From Evansella sp. LMS18 (GTDB lineage Bacteria; Bacillota; Bacilli; Bacillales; Salisediminibacteriaceae), in NCBI RefSeq assembly GCF_024362785.1, contig NZ_CP093301.1, positions 2,170,001 through 2,234,000 of the forward strand: a stretch of 64,000 nucleotides of DNA. The letters run 5' to 3'. A program made the position numbers and the translations under genes. Numbering within the stretch: the first letter of the stretch is position 1; the number at the start of each line of letters is the position of its first letter. Below are positions 53,245-61,692 of the stretch, in pieces. Below the pieces are notes generated by a model that searched no databases, was not told the DNA's origin, and was given only the letters and a program-made list of their open reading frames with translations.

Positions 53245-53583
53245 ATGGAGCAGAATGCAGCAGAGGAGCAGGACTTCCGGCTACTTACCGGTAAGCAAGT
53301 AACGATCAAGCTTATTCGCGGCGGAACGGTAAATGGAAAAGTTCTTTCCGTATCAGAAGATTATCTGACCATTAAAACAAACGAGAAAAAGATTTTGAAA
53401 ATCCACAATCTAAAAGTGGAATCTGCTTCTGAGTTAAATAGCGAAGAAGAGAATGATGGAATAATAAATGATAGTAAAAAAGTAGAAATAGATGAAGACA
53501 AAGAGGAGCAGAGCGACAAAAAGAAGAAAGATAAAGAGAAGAAGAAAAAGAAGGATAAAAAGAAAAAGAAGAAAAAGAAGTAA
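53245..53583 (+). CDS. Sm-like (DUF2642-type) protein with long poly-Lys tail
   Basis: A 112-residue protein after GGGAGGAG. Residues about 12-60 (LLTGKQVTIKLIRGGTVNG, then KVLSVSEDYLTIKT) look like the small Sm-like barrel found in DUF2642/YuzF-type proteins linked to spores. A Glu/Asp-rich stretch follows, then a tail of about 24 residues with 21 or so Lys and a few Asp/Glu. Such a tail suggests binding of nucleic acid or of acidic polymers. The tail is encoded by A-rich AAG/AAA codons, where slippage could change its length. Transcribed alone. Confidence 0.7.
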   Translation: MEQNAAEEQDFRLLTGKQVTIKLIRGGTVNGKVLSVSEDYLTIKTNEKKILKIHNLKVESASELNSEEENDGIINDSKKVEIDEDKEEQSDKKKKDKEKKKKKDKKKKKKKK

Positions 53584-53773
53584 AAAGAATGGGAGGGCAG
53601 GATAGCCGTCAGGTAACCATGCTGCCCCTTTTCTTATTTTAATGGTTAATTACATAAAACGGGGTTTGTAAGGTGCCGCATGAAACAACCTACAACAGGG
53701 AAATAGTAGTAAGTGGTTAATTCCCTGTAATCAAAGCTTGGGATTTTGTTCTTAATAAAAGGTGGTTTATTAT

Positions 53774-55621
53774 ATGAATTTTGAATTGTTTCTTGTTTTC
53801 ATCATTTTAATAATCACTACTATTATGTTTATCTGGGGAAAAATCAGGTCTGACCTCGTGGCAGTAATGTCTATGCTTGCCTTAGTTTTAACCGGGCTGA
53901 TCACCGTGGAAGATGCCCTGGCTGGTTTTTCGAATAATATTGTCATCATGATCGCCGGGCTGTTTGTGGTCGGAGCAGGTATTTTCAGAACAGGCCTAGC
54001 AGAAATGGCGGGGAGAATGGTCGTTAAGTGGGCGAAGGGAAGCGAGACAAAACTCCTCGTTATGCTGATGCTTCTCGTCGCGGTGTTAAGTGCGTTTATG
54101 AGTAATACAGGAACTGTGGCCGTTTTGATCCCCGTAATTATGAGTGTTGCAGCGAGCATGAAGCTGAGCCCCTCAAAGTTTCTCATGCCTGTAGCCTTTG
54201 CGAGCAGCTTTGGCGGTGTGCTTACCTTGATTGGGACGCCTCCGAACCTGATTGCCAGCCAGACACTGGCGGATTACGGTTATGACAGGCTGGCGTTCTT
54301 CGACTTCACTCCCCTTGGTATCATTACGATTGTAGTAGGTGTACTGTTTCTTCTGTTTTTCGGAAAATATCTTGTTAAAGGAAACGCAGGAGCGGGGGCA
54401 GGAGAAGGCGCGGCAGCCAGTCCAGAGGAACTTATGTCCCACTATAAATTATCCGGGAAGCTTCATCAGGTGAAAATAGGCTCTGGAAGTAATCTGATTG
54501 GGGAAGAGCTCCAGGATCTTCGGCTTCCTGATAAATATAACGTCTATGCGCTCCATATTGACAGGAAATACAGAGATAAATCTTTACGTACGCGTACAAG
54601 GCAGATATCCGCAAAAGCAGATACCGAGATAAAACAAGATGACACGATTTTTATGTCAGGAAGCAAGGAAGACGTAGACCGGTTTGCAGAAGATAGTGGT
54701 GCTCTGGTGGAAAAACAAGAAGAAGGAGAAGAAGAAACGCTGGTGGGATGCCGGATTGGCGTGGCAGAAATTCTCTTCACTCCCCATTCCAAGTTTTTAA
54801 ACAGACAGATCAAAGACGTCAATTTAAGAGAAACATTCGGGCTGAATATTATAGGAATGAATCGCCGGGGAAAATACTTCTTTGAAGACTGGGGCGGTAA
54901 GCAAATTGAATTTGGAGATGCTCTCCTCGTTCACGGGCAATGGAATGATATCGAAGAGTTTGCAAAGGAAGAGCAGGATGTGGTCGTGGTCGGCGAAACG
55001 GGCGAACAGGCCTCCCAGGCAAAAGCAAGCGGAAAAGCCCCTGTTGCGGCGGTCATTATGCTTGCGATGCTTACTCTGATGACATTTGAAATATTTGCTC
55101 CAGTGACTTCGGTTTTAATTGCAGCTGTTGCTATGGTGCTGACCGGCTGCCTGAGAAATATGAATGACGCTTATTCAAGGATTAACTGGGAAAGCGTCAT
55201 CCTGATCGGGGCGATGCTGCCAATGGCGACGGCACTGGAACAGACTGGCGGAGTCCTCTTCCTGTCGGATTTGTTTATTGACACTTTGGGAGCGCTCGGT
55301 CCGCTGGCGCTGATGGCTGGATTTTATATTAGTACCATGCTTTTCAGCCAGTTCATCAGTAATACGGCGACTGCAGTTTTATTTGCTCCTATTGCAATCA
55401 CCACTGCTGTGCAGGTTGGCGTAAGCCCATATCCATTTGTTATCGCAGTGGCAGTTGCGGCGAGCATGGCATTTGCCACACCTGTCGCATCTCCGCCGAA
55501 CGCTCTCGTAATGACCGCTGGAGGATACAGCTTCATGGATTTCTTCCGTGCAGGCCTGCCGCTGCAGCTCGTACTGTTTATAGCGATGATGATCGGTATT
55601 CCGATTTTCTTTCCGATGTAA
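53774..55621 (+). CDS. SLC13/DASS-type transporter with two TrkA-C domains
   Basis: A 615-residue transporter. The ATG at 53774 follows AAAGGTGG; a GTG at 53762 is inside it. Membrane segments fill residues 1-195 and about 425-615. The repeated helical hairpins contain SNTGTVAVLIP and ISNTATAVLFAP (S-N-T motifs of sodium/dicarboxylate carriers), and LIGTPPNLIAS and ASPPNALVMTAGG. Between the halves lie two regulatory TrkA-C (RCK-C) domains (about 220-310 and 325-400). Relatives carry dicarboxylates, sulfate or arsenite. The double TrkA-C group includes proposed sulfate transporters; the substrate is open. Confidence 0.9.
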   Translation: MNFELFLVFIILIITTIMFIWGKIRSDLVAVMSMLALVLTGLITVEDALAGFSNNIVIMIAGLFVVGAGIFRTGLAEMAGRMVVKWAKGSETKLLVMLMLLVAVLSAFMSNTGTVAVLIPVIMSVAASMKLSPSKFLMPVAFASSFGGVLTLIGTPPNLIASQTLADYGYDRLAFFDFTPLGIITIVVGVLFLLFFGKYLVKGNAGAGAGEGAAASPEELMSHYKLSGKLHQVKIGSGSNLIGEELQDLRLPDKYNVYALHIDRKYRDKSLRTRTRQISAKADTEIKQDDTIFMSGSKEDVDRFAEDSGALVEKQEEGEEETLVGCRIGVAEILFTPHSKFLNRQIKDVNLRETFGLNIIGMNRRGKYFFEDWGGKQIEFGDALLVHGQWNDIEEFAKEEQDVVVVGETGEQASQAKASGKAPVAAVIMLAMLTLMTFEIFAPVTSVLIAAVAMVLTGCLRNMNDAYSRINWESVILIGAMLPMATALEQTGGVLFLSDLFIDTLGALGPLALMAGFYISTMLFSQFISNTATAVLFAPIAITTAVQVGVSPYPFVIAVAVAASMAFATPVASPPNALVMTAGGYSFMDFFRAGLPLQLVLFIAMMIGIPIFFPM

Positions 55622-55643
55622 AAAGGAAGCCAAGACAGCAGAG

Positions 55644-55679
55644 AATACCTGGCCAGAAGAAAATGGGCCAGGTATTTTT
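55644..55679 (+). terminator. Terminator after SLC13-type transporter
   Basis: AATACCTGGCC and GGCCAGGTATT pair perfectly over 11 bp, then TTTTC. Confidence 0.9.
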
Positions 55680-55708
55680 CATGCAAAAGGGTGTTGAATT
55701 ATTTGAAG

Positions 55709-56018
55709 TTAGATTTTATTCTCGAAATTGGGTGTCTAATTCTCGAAAAAGCAGGTTTCATTCTCGATATCAGGAGTCTAATTCTCGAAGTGAGCTCCAA
55801 TTCTCGAAAACGGGCGTCTAATTCTCGAAAAGGCAGCTTTCATTCTCGAAATCAGGTGTCTAATTCTCGAAATTCCCCCCAATGATCGAAACCAGCGACT
55901 CAATGAACGGAAAGGGGGTTTCAATGATCGAAATCGAGTGTCCAATGTTCGAAATTCCCCCCAATGAACGAAACCAGCGACGCAATGAACGAAGTGTCCT
56001 CCAATAATTAAAACTAGA
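55709..56018. repeat. 21-bp phased array, mixed ATTCTCGAA and AATGAACGAA cores (15)
   Basis: Eight ATTCTCGAA-type cores (55718 on) are followed by six or seven AATGAACGAA/AATGATCGAA-type cores without loss of phase. Steps are 21 bases, but 19 after cores followed by GTGA, ATTCCCC or GTGT. It thus joins the core types of the arrays at 38.3 kb and 34.3 kb. It lies between a transporter terminator and the next gene, both on the plus strand. Confidence 0.9.
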
Positions 56019-56109
56019 ATCCTTTTTGAGAACAAAAATTTAGAGTATTAAAATAACTTATTTCCAGTTATTATTAGAACTAAGATTATTTACAGATGGG
56101 GAATGTGAG

Positions 56110-57063
56110 ATGAACAAACCTTCAAGGAAGACAGGATTTCTGCTTGTTATCATAGGGGCCACGTTCTGGGGCATCGGCGGGACAGTTGCCCAGAAGCTTT
56201 TTCAGGACTTTGCCATTAACGTCAACTGGCTTGTGACAACACGCCTACTTATAGCAGGCGTCCTTTTATTAGCTGTTCAGTATTTTTTAAAGGACCGCAC
56301 GCAAATAACAGGTATCTGGAAAAATAGAAGTACCGCTCTGCCCCTGGTAATCTTTGGGCTGCTCGGAATGCTTGCAGTACAGTACACGTACATGGCTTCG
56401 ATTAACCATGGAAACGCTGCAGTGGCAACACTTCTGCAGTACACTGCCCCGGCGATGATCATTCTGTATTTGCTGCTCCGGAGGCAGACCATTTTAACAG
56501 GACGGGATATAATTACCGTCACCCTTGCTCTGACAGGGTGTTTCTTTCTTTTAACAAACGGCTCCCTGTCCACACTTTCCGTACCGGCACCGGCAATTAT
56601 CTGGGGACTTCTATCTGGTGTGTCACTAGCGTTTTACACGTTGTATGCGATTCCCCTGCTAAAGAAATTTGACTCTCTCGTTGTCGTAGGCTGGGCGATG
56701 CTGATTGGAGGAACAGCGTTAGCCTTCATACACCCTCCATGGCAGATTAATCTCGCCGGATTAAACATGGAAGCTTATTTCTATTTAATATTTGTGATAG
56801 TTTTCGGTACAATGATTGCCTTCTGGTTTTACATTGAAAGTCTTCAAAGCCTTCTTCCGAAAGAAACGAGCCTCCTTGGAAGCCTGGAACCATTGTCTGC
56901 CGTGTTAGCAACGGTGTTCTGGCTGCAGACCCCGTTCGGCTCGTTCCAGTGGCTCGGAACCGCCTGTATTATCGGGATGATATTTTTGCTGGCTCTGGTG
57001 AAAAAACCGGAGACGAAACCAAATAAAAATGTGAAAAGACAAAAGCCCCTCCGGATCAGCTGA
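56110..57063 (+). CDS. EamA/DMT-family transporter
   Basis: A 317-residue protein with ten membrane segments in two EamA halves (about 8-145 and 155-295). Typical elements are [17 protein letters not shown] at the start and [34 protein letters not shown] (opening about 77), repeated in weaker form as [22 protein letters not shown]. Members export amino acids, amines or other metabolites. The last codons form the left arm of the terminator. The C-tail is basic. Confidence 0.9.
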   Translation: MNKPSRKTGFLLVIIGATFWGIGGTVAQKLFQDFAINVNWLVTTRLLIAGVLLLAVQYFLKDRTQITGIWKNRSTALPLVIFGLLGMLAVQYTYMASINHGNAAVATLLQYTAPAMIILYLLLRRQTILTGRDIITVTLALTGCFFLLTNGSLSTLSVPAPAIIWGLLSGVSLAFYTLYAIPLLKKFDSLVVVGWAMLIGGTALAFIHPPWQINLAGLNMEAYFYLIFVIVFGTMIAFWFYIESLQSLLPKETSLLGSLEPLSAVLATVFWLQTPFGSFQWLGTACIIGMIFLLALVKKPETKPNKNVKRQKPLRIS

Positions 57064-57089
57064 TGATTGAGGGGCTTTGCTCTGTTTTT
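57042..57089 (+). terminator. Terminator overlapping the end of the EamA gene
   Basis: AAAGCCCCTC (57042-57051) lies inside the last codons and GAGGGGCTTT (57069-57078) behind the stop; TCTGTTTTT follows. The stop codon sits in the loop. Confidence 0.82.
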
Positions 57090-57153
57090 GAGCAAGGAAT
57101 CTACCATATTTCCCGGCTGCTATTCATATAAATAGAGCAAGGGGAGGGATTCT

Positions 57154-57363
57154 ATGAAAAAGTGGGAGTATAATGTACACATTTGGGAGGAGTTTATTGA
57201 GGAGCATGACGGAATCAGTTTAGCAGAGCTTCTCGATGAATACGGAGAAGAAGGCTGGGAGCTTGTTAACATCGTTCCTCAGACAGGGAGCAGCAATTAT
57301 GATGGGCAGGTGGAGGAAATCAGCACTTCCACAAACCTTCTTATATTTAAACGGCCTCTGTAA
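57154..57363 (+). CDS. DUF4177-like small protein
   Basis: A 69-residue protein with GGGGAGGG before the ATG. MKKWEYNVHIWEEFIEE and LLDEYGEEGWELVNIVPQ give the DUF4177 (PF13783) pattern: a strand, a helix with the conserved N-x-x-G-x-x-G-W-E-L-V, and a final strand (NLLIFKRPL). Function unknown; such proteins are found as single genes in many bacteria. Confidence 0.82.
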   Translation: MKKWEYNVHIWEEFIEEHDGISLAELLDEYGEEGWELVNIVPQTGSSNYDGQVEEISTSTNLLIFKRPL

Positions 57364-57376
57364 AACCTGAAGGGTG

Positions 57377-57431
57377 CTGTTATCGGGTGATTTCTCTTAC
57401 TAAAGATGTATGAATTGGCATACGTCTTTTT
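57377..57431 (+). terminator. Terminator module, second copy
   Basis: AGATGTATG-AATTGG-CATACGTCT, with TTTTTC after it. The preceding CTGTTATCGGGTGATTTCTC and the hairpin correspond to 29715-29783. Here too the 185-bp element follows within 60 bases. Confidence 0.82.
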
Positions 57432-57492
57432 CTTTATCTATCATGTTTTTCAGAGTGCGCTTTTCCGTAGGTGGTTCAGTTAAGGAGCCGGT

Positions 57493-57679
57493 AGGCGGAA
57501 AAATTCCGTTTAATTCATAATTATTATAAAAAAACACTTAAATAAACGGATATATTCCGTCTATTGACTCGTAAAGTTAGAAAATACGAGCTTTTCCTTT
57601 GTGTAACCGGAAAACCTCCCCTTATATCACCCCGAAACGAGATCCAATATACAATTAAACGGAAATAATCCGGCTATTT
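57493..57679. repeat. 185-bp four-hairpin dispersed element, copy 3
   Basis: Third copy, homologous to 1926-2110 and 29952-30136. The second hairpin is AATAAACGGA (57541-57550), TATAT, TCCGTCTATT (57556-57565). The fourth hairpin is the most eroded. The rest of this gap, 57680-57794, shows nothing more. Confidence 0.82.
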
Positions 57680-57794
57680 TTCTTTCGCGATTTACTACCT
57701 TATAACCAATAATGTACTACTGCCATCTCCACACCTTTTTAAGAAGTCGAGCACCTCAATACAGAGCCCGTTTGTAAAGAAGAAACAAGTTTTT

Positions 57795-58235
57795 TTACCC
57801 AAAATTGCTGCCTGGCTGTCCAAACATTGATTTCCCGGTTTCCATGTATGATTTAATATCACTAATAACGATTGGCCAGAATTCAGTATTCCTTCCCAGC
57901 AGGTTTTCATGAGTCACAGTAAGCTTTACCACATTTTCACTGTCGGTTTTTTCTATTTTATAAGTAATGACAGAGGGTTCCAGCTCATCGCCAAGATGAA
58001 TATCATTCCAGTTGTAGACTAACAGTTCAGGAGGTTCAATTTTTAATATTTTTCCTCTGCCGTCAATGTTTCCGTTTTCCATCCAGGATTCAATGGTTGC
58101 TCCCGTTTTCCATTCCGACCGGTATTCCCTTGCACCAACCACCTTTTTCGTATACTCGCCGTCCGTCATAGCCCTCCACAATTCTTCCGGTGCAGCATTA
58201 ATATAAACCTCATACACAAAAGGCTGATCACTCAT
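57795..58235 (-). CDS. SRPBCC/AHSA1-family protein
   Basis: A 146-residue protein; the ATG at 58235 follows AAAGGAG at 8-9 bases, better than the ATG at 58241. The typical start VYEVYINAAPEELWRAMTDGEYTKK and the strand pattern of the helix-grip fold (TIESWMENGNIDGRGKI, PPELLVYNW) place it in the AHSA1 (PF08327) group. Members bind hydrophobic ligands or activate Hsp90-like proteins; a small-molecule role is more usual in Bacillus. Confidence 0.88.
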   Translation of the reverse strand: MSDQPFVYEVYINAAPEELWRAMTDGEYTKKVVGAREYRSEWKTGATIESWMENGNIDGRGKILKIEPPELLVYNWNDIHLGDELEPSVITYKIEKTDSENVVKLTVTHENLLGRNTEFWPIVISDIKSYMETGKSMFGQPGSNFG

Positions 58236-58307
58236 ATTCATTTCTCCTTTATTGTTTAGTCAGGAAACGAAACAACAGGGTCACCTAGAAAATACAGCAT
58301 GGAAAAA

Positions 58308-58673
58308 TTATAAATTGAGAATGGCCTCAATATTAAAAACAAAAATCAGGCCGACAGCCAAAACCGTTAAGGTTGCAATATATTCCTTTGAGCCTTTTAG
58401 ATATTTCCACTCCATAAAGGCCTGAAAGCCATATAGCAGTAAAAAGTAAACTGCAAAAAACCATTTGATGGGTTCTGTGCCTTCCAAAGAGAAAACAAAG
58501 ATAAGCATTATAATGCATGAGACTGAAATAATCACTCTGCCCCAGAAGTCCATTTTCCTGCCTGGAGTATCGGAGATTTTCACTTCCTCATCTCCACGCA
58601 GACGTTTTTTCCAAAAATGTTCGATAAGTACAATAACTGCAAAAAGGAAAATAAATACAAATACTGTCGTCAA
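58308..58673 (-). CDS. DUF4181 membrane protein
   Basis: A 121-residue protein starting at TTG with GGAGGG seven bases upstream. Four hydrophobic segments are present and the DUF4181 (PF13789) pattern is clear: SDTPGRKMDFWGRVIISVS and then FQAFMEWKYLKGSKEYIATL. These proteins are common in Bacillus and unstudied. The gene lies between the SRPBCC gene (same strand) and a divergent small membrane gene. Confidence 0.85.
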   Translation of the reverse strand: MTTVFVFIFLFAVIVLIEHFWKKRLRGDEEVKISDTPGRKMDFWGRVIISVSCIIMLIFVFSLEGTEPIKWFFAVYFLLLYGFQAFMEWKYLKGSKEYIATLTVLAVGLIFVFNIEAILNL

Positions 58674-58804
58674 ACTTTCCCTCCTCTCAAAATATAGAAA
58701 ATGTGGTCACTGCAAAGCATCTTTCTTTGATATGATATTAACATATATATCCAGATATCAGCTGTATTTTTTCACAGCCAAAGAATTTTAAAGGAGGAGG
58801 AACG

Positions 58805-59074
58805 GTGAGCAAACCTGACAAACGCTTCTATACTTACAGCATACTTGGCTATGCCGGACTTGTGTTATTAGCGATAGTAATGTTCCGTTTAACTACCTTT
58901 CATCAGGACACTCTGGGATTCTCGTTAACGTTGATAGGTCTTCTGCTGGTTATTAATTGTTTCCGTTTCCTGGAGGAAAAGACGGGAATAACCGGGAAAG
59001 GGCCGATAATCATTAAAATAGCTTTTGGGGTGGCGGTAATTATCATAGCGGCGGTTTTTAGCAGATATATTTAG
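58805..59074 (+). CDS. Small membrane protein, three hydrophobic segments
   Basis: An 89-residue protein from a GTG with a strong AAAGGAGGAGG site. Segments are at about 13-28, 36-52 and 65-86, with EEKTGITGKGP between the second and third. I do not recognise a family with certainty; the layout recalls short DUF3953-like proteins. Confidence 0.7.
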   Translation: MSKPDKRFYTYSILGYAGLVLLAIVMFRLTTFHQDTLGFSLTLIGLLLVINCFRFLEEKTGITGKGPIIIKIAFGVAVIIIAAVFSRYI

Positions 59075-59114
59075 GCTCTGCTCGTGATCCGTCTGGCCGC
59101 CTGCATCGCCCCGG

Positions 59115-59417
59115 TCAGACAACAGGCTGTTTTGTATCGGTAAATTCCAGAACTGCAGGCTGCACAGCCAGGTTTATAAAAAGCAAAATAATTAATGCCG
59201 GGAGGAAAACGCTCAGTGGAGTATTGAAGATAAATATTATCGGAAATGAAGGGACCCCGATGACTATCGAACTGAGTACCCCGGTCCTCCATCTGCTTTG
59301 TGTAGTTAAAAATTGCTTTTCACGGCATGCAGGACACTTGATTTTTCCATCGAAGAAAAATAACACTTCGGCCCATTTAAATTCATAGCCGCATGACCAG
59401 CATTTCGGCAGATTCAT
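59115..59417 (-). CDS. CXXC-20-CXXC family protein (TIGR04104)
   Basis: About 100 residues; the ATG at 59417 has GGTGGAG at proper distance (a GTG at 59429 is an alternative). CWSCGYEFKW and IKCPACREKQF provide two CxxC pairs 20 or so residues apart, which should bind one zinc or form a rubredoxin-like knuckle, followed by TTQSRWR and two membrane segments. Family members are common in Bacillus with unknown role. An imperfect stem at 59090-59119 beyond its stop may terminate transcription. Confidence 0.85.
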   Translation of the reverse strand: MNLPKCWSCGYEFKWAEVLFFFDGKIKCPACREKQFLTTQSRWRTGVLSSIVIGVPSFPIIFIFNTPLSVFLPALIILLFINLAVQPAVLEFTDTKQPVV

Positions 59418-59441
59418 CGGCATCTCCACCTTTCACCTCAA

Positions 59442-59996
59442 TTAATTCAATGTCATAGTATCGATCACTTCACCGGTGCCTGAATCTATGAGCCTGATTT
59501 CCTCCCCGTCAAAGTTTCCCCCTTCCAGGTACCAGAGATAAAGACCTTCTAATTCGTATTCTTCAACGGTCTCGGGAGACAGGGAAGCGAGATTCAATAA
59601 TACTGCATTTCTATCCCCAATCATTACCTGCCGGTCAAGGCCGTTTTCGATAAGTCCGTAAACCAGTTCTCCTTCGTGAATTTGGTATCCATTCAAATCT
59701 GCGAAGCTGTCCCCTGTATATAAAGAGCCCCAGGTCAGCGGTCCAGCCTGCCAGCCGAAGAGTCCTTCATGAGCGGAGACAGCCCCAAACCTGTTTTCAC
59801 TGTTGATGAAAAAGAAGAGAGCTTCCTTGTTTAATTTGTAGGCGGGGATTAAGACTAACTCCTCTTCAGCAGCAAAAACAGCTTCGTTCGGTTCTGGATA
59901 AGAACTGGATTTCTCCCCGAAAAGCCAGACGCCTCCAATAAGAATAATAAAAGCGGTAATACTTGCGACGGTCCTTTTATAAAATATATTTTTCAT
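59442..59996 (-). CDS. Membrane-anchored protein of unknown function
   Basis: A 184-residue protein with one N-terminal membrane segment (about 10-28) and an acidic, beta-rich outer part (EGLFGWQAGPLTWGSLY, GEEIRLIDSGTGEVIDTMTL). No motif is recognised. The ribosome site is poor. It lies 25 bases upstream of the CXXC gene on the same strand, so co-transcription is likely. Confidence 0.65.
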   Translation of the reverse strand: MKNIFYKRTVASITAFIILIGGVWLFGEKSSSYPEPNEAVFAAEEELVLIPAYKLNKEALFFFINSENRFGAVSAHEGLFGWQAGPLTWGSLYTGDSFADLNGYQIHEGELVYGLIENGLDRQVMIGDRNAVLLNLASLSPETVEEYELEGLYLWYLEGGNFDGEEIRLIDSGTGEVIDTMTLN

Positions 59997-60127
59997 CTGA
60001 TTCCCAGGCTTTCCTTTGGATGTTAAATCAATACTGATGCGGACCTGTTATGATCTCTGCTATAATTTTAGCATATATATCCAGTTTCTAAGAGGTTGGT
60101 TTCACATTGAAAAAGGGAGGGCTTTCG

Positions 60128-61246
60128 ATGAAATACGTTGTTATTGGCGGAGGGATTGTCGGGGCATGTGCTGCCTATTATTTATCGAAGAAAGAGGATG
60201 ACGTGCTTTTGATAGATAAAGAGTTTGAGGGGAAAGCGACACTCGCCGGAGCTGGGATCATCTGCCCCTGGATTTCCAGAGTGGACGACCCCGACTGGTT
60301 CGCGATTGCGAGCCGGGGAGCGCTCTATTATCCCGAACTCATTGATTCACTGAAGGAAGACGGGGAAACAGAAACAGGGTATGCCCATACTGGAGCCCTC
60401 GCTGTTGGGACGGACCTGGATCAGCTGAAGGAAGTTAAAGAAAAGGCGGAACGGGGAAAAAGAGAGTACCCGGAAGTCGGGGAGGTTAAACTCCTGGAAG
60501 CCCCGGCACCACGGGAGTACTTTCCTCCACTGAATGAGGAGCTTCATGGGGTGTACATATCAGGATCGGCCCGCCTTGATGGGAAGCTGCTTGGCAAAGC
60601 GTTAAGGAATGCGTTTCAAAAAAATGGGGGCAGGCTTCTCGAAGAAAAGGTGGAATTTAAAAAGCTGGAGAATGGAAAAGCAGCAGTCATAACTTCTGAC
60701 GGAGTGATTGAAGCAGATGAAATAATCGTTGCAGGAGGGGCCTGGACCAATTTTCTCCTGGAACCTCTGGGACTGAAAGTGAGCCAGGAAGCACAGCGGG
60801 GGCAGATTGCCCATTTATCGCTGGAGGAGGACACGTCGTCCTGGCCGGTAATTCTTCCTCAGGACAGCAGCCATTACCTTGTTGCCTTTGAAGATCAGCG
60901 GGTAGCCCTTGGTGCGACCCGGGAAACGGGCAGCGGCTTTGATTATCGGTTGACTGCCGGAGGTGTCGCCGAGGTACTGAACGAAGGAATTCGTGTTGCC
61001 CCTGGCCTTGAAGACGCGACATTGAAAGAAGTGAGGATCGGCTTCCGTCCTCTCGGTTCCGATATCAGGCCGATTTTAGGCAGGGTGCCACAGTATGAGA
61101 ATGTCACAATCGTTACAGGGCTCGGAGCATCAGGACTGACAATGGGGCCTTATGCAGGTTCGATGGCGGCAAAGCTGGCGATGGGGGAGGAAGTGGAGCT
61201 TGATTTATCTCCTTACGACCCGCTGCGGGTGAATGATTCAGAGTAA
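60128..61246 (+). CDS. FAD-dependent oxidoreductase, DAO family
   Basis: A 372-residue flavoprotein. The ATG follows GGGAGGGC; a TTG at 60107 is less likely. The dinucleotide fold is at the start (YVVIGGGIVGACAAYYLSKK) and the C-terminal FAD element is VTGLGASGLTMGPYAGSMAA. The fold is that of D-amino-acid dehydrogenase, glycine oxidase and sarcosine oxidase (PF01266). No Cys for covalent flavin is apparent. The substrate is likely an amino acid or N-methyl amine. Next to it is the CidA/LrgB pair, possibly the same transcript. Confidence 0.88.
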   Translation: MKYVVIGGGIVGACAAYYLSKKEDDVLLIDKEFEGKATLAGAGIICPWISRVDDPDWFAIASRGALYYPELIDSLKEDGETETGYAHTGALAVGTDLDQLKEVKEKAERGKREYPEVGEVKLLEAPAPREYFPPLNEELHGVYISGSARLDGKLLGKALRNAFQKNGGRLLEEKVEFKKLENGKAAVITSDGVIEADEIIVAGGAWTNFLLEPLGLKVSQEAQRGQIAHLSLEEDTSSWPVILPQDSSHYLVAFEDQRVALGATRETGSGFDYRLTAGGVAEVLNEGIRVAPGLEDATLKEVRIGFRPLGSDIRPILGRVPQYENVTIVTGLGASGLTMGPYAGSMAAKLAMGEEVELDLSPYDPLRVNDSE

Positions 61247-61311
61247 AGTGTTTTGGCTGGAGGGTCACTGTTCTGTATAAGGGCAGTGGGCCCCTTTGAG
61301 AGGTGGTACAT

Positions 61312-61692
61312 ATGAAGGATGCAGTAAAGCTGGCTGGCGGGCTGCTCGCAATCATTGTTTTTTATATGATCGGCAGGTTGGTTAATTCCCTTCTCCTGCC
61401 ATGGGTACCGGGCAGCATTATCGGAATGCTTCTCCTGTTTACGGTTCTGATGATTTTCGGCGAAAAATTAAGTCTGTGGCTGCAGGATGGCGCAAAGCTT
61501 TTAATAAAATATCTCCCGCTCTTTTTCGTCCCGGTCACCGTGGGGATCATTCAATATGATAATTTAGTCAGTCTGTTCGGGCTTTTCTTTTTCAGCCTCA
61601 TGATGGCCAGTTCTTTCATCGTGCTTGTCCTTGTGAGCAGCCTACTTGAGCGGACTGCAGGAAAAAAGGAGAAGTCAGTCTCATGGGATTAA
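61312..61692 (+). CDS. CidA/LrgA-family holin-like protein
   Basis: A 126-residue protein with four hydrophobic segments; the ATG at 61312 follows AGAGGTGG. The family element LLPWVPGSIIGMLLLF lies at about 26-41 and FFVPVTVGIIQYDNL at about 66-80. CidA/LrgA proteins act with LrgB-type partners; in B. subtilis and streptococci related pairs transport pyruvate, and in staphylococci they affect autolysis. Its end overlaps the next gene by ten bases. Confidence 0.92.
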   Translation: MKDAVKLAGGLLAIIVFYMIGRLVNSLLLPWVPGSIIGMLLLFTVLMIFGEKLSLWLQDGAKLLIKYLPLFFVPVTVGIIQYDNLVSLFGLFFFSLMMASSFIVLVLVSSLLERTAGKKEKSVSWD

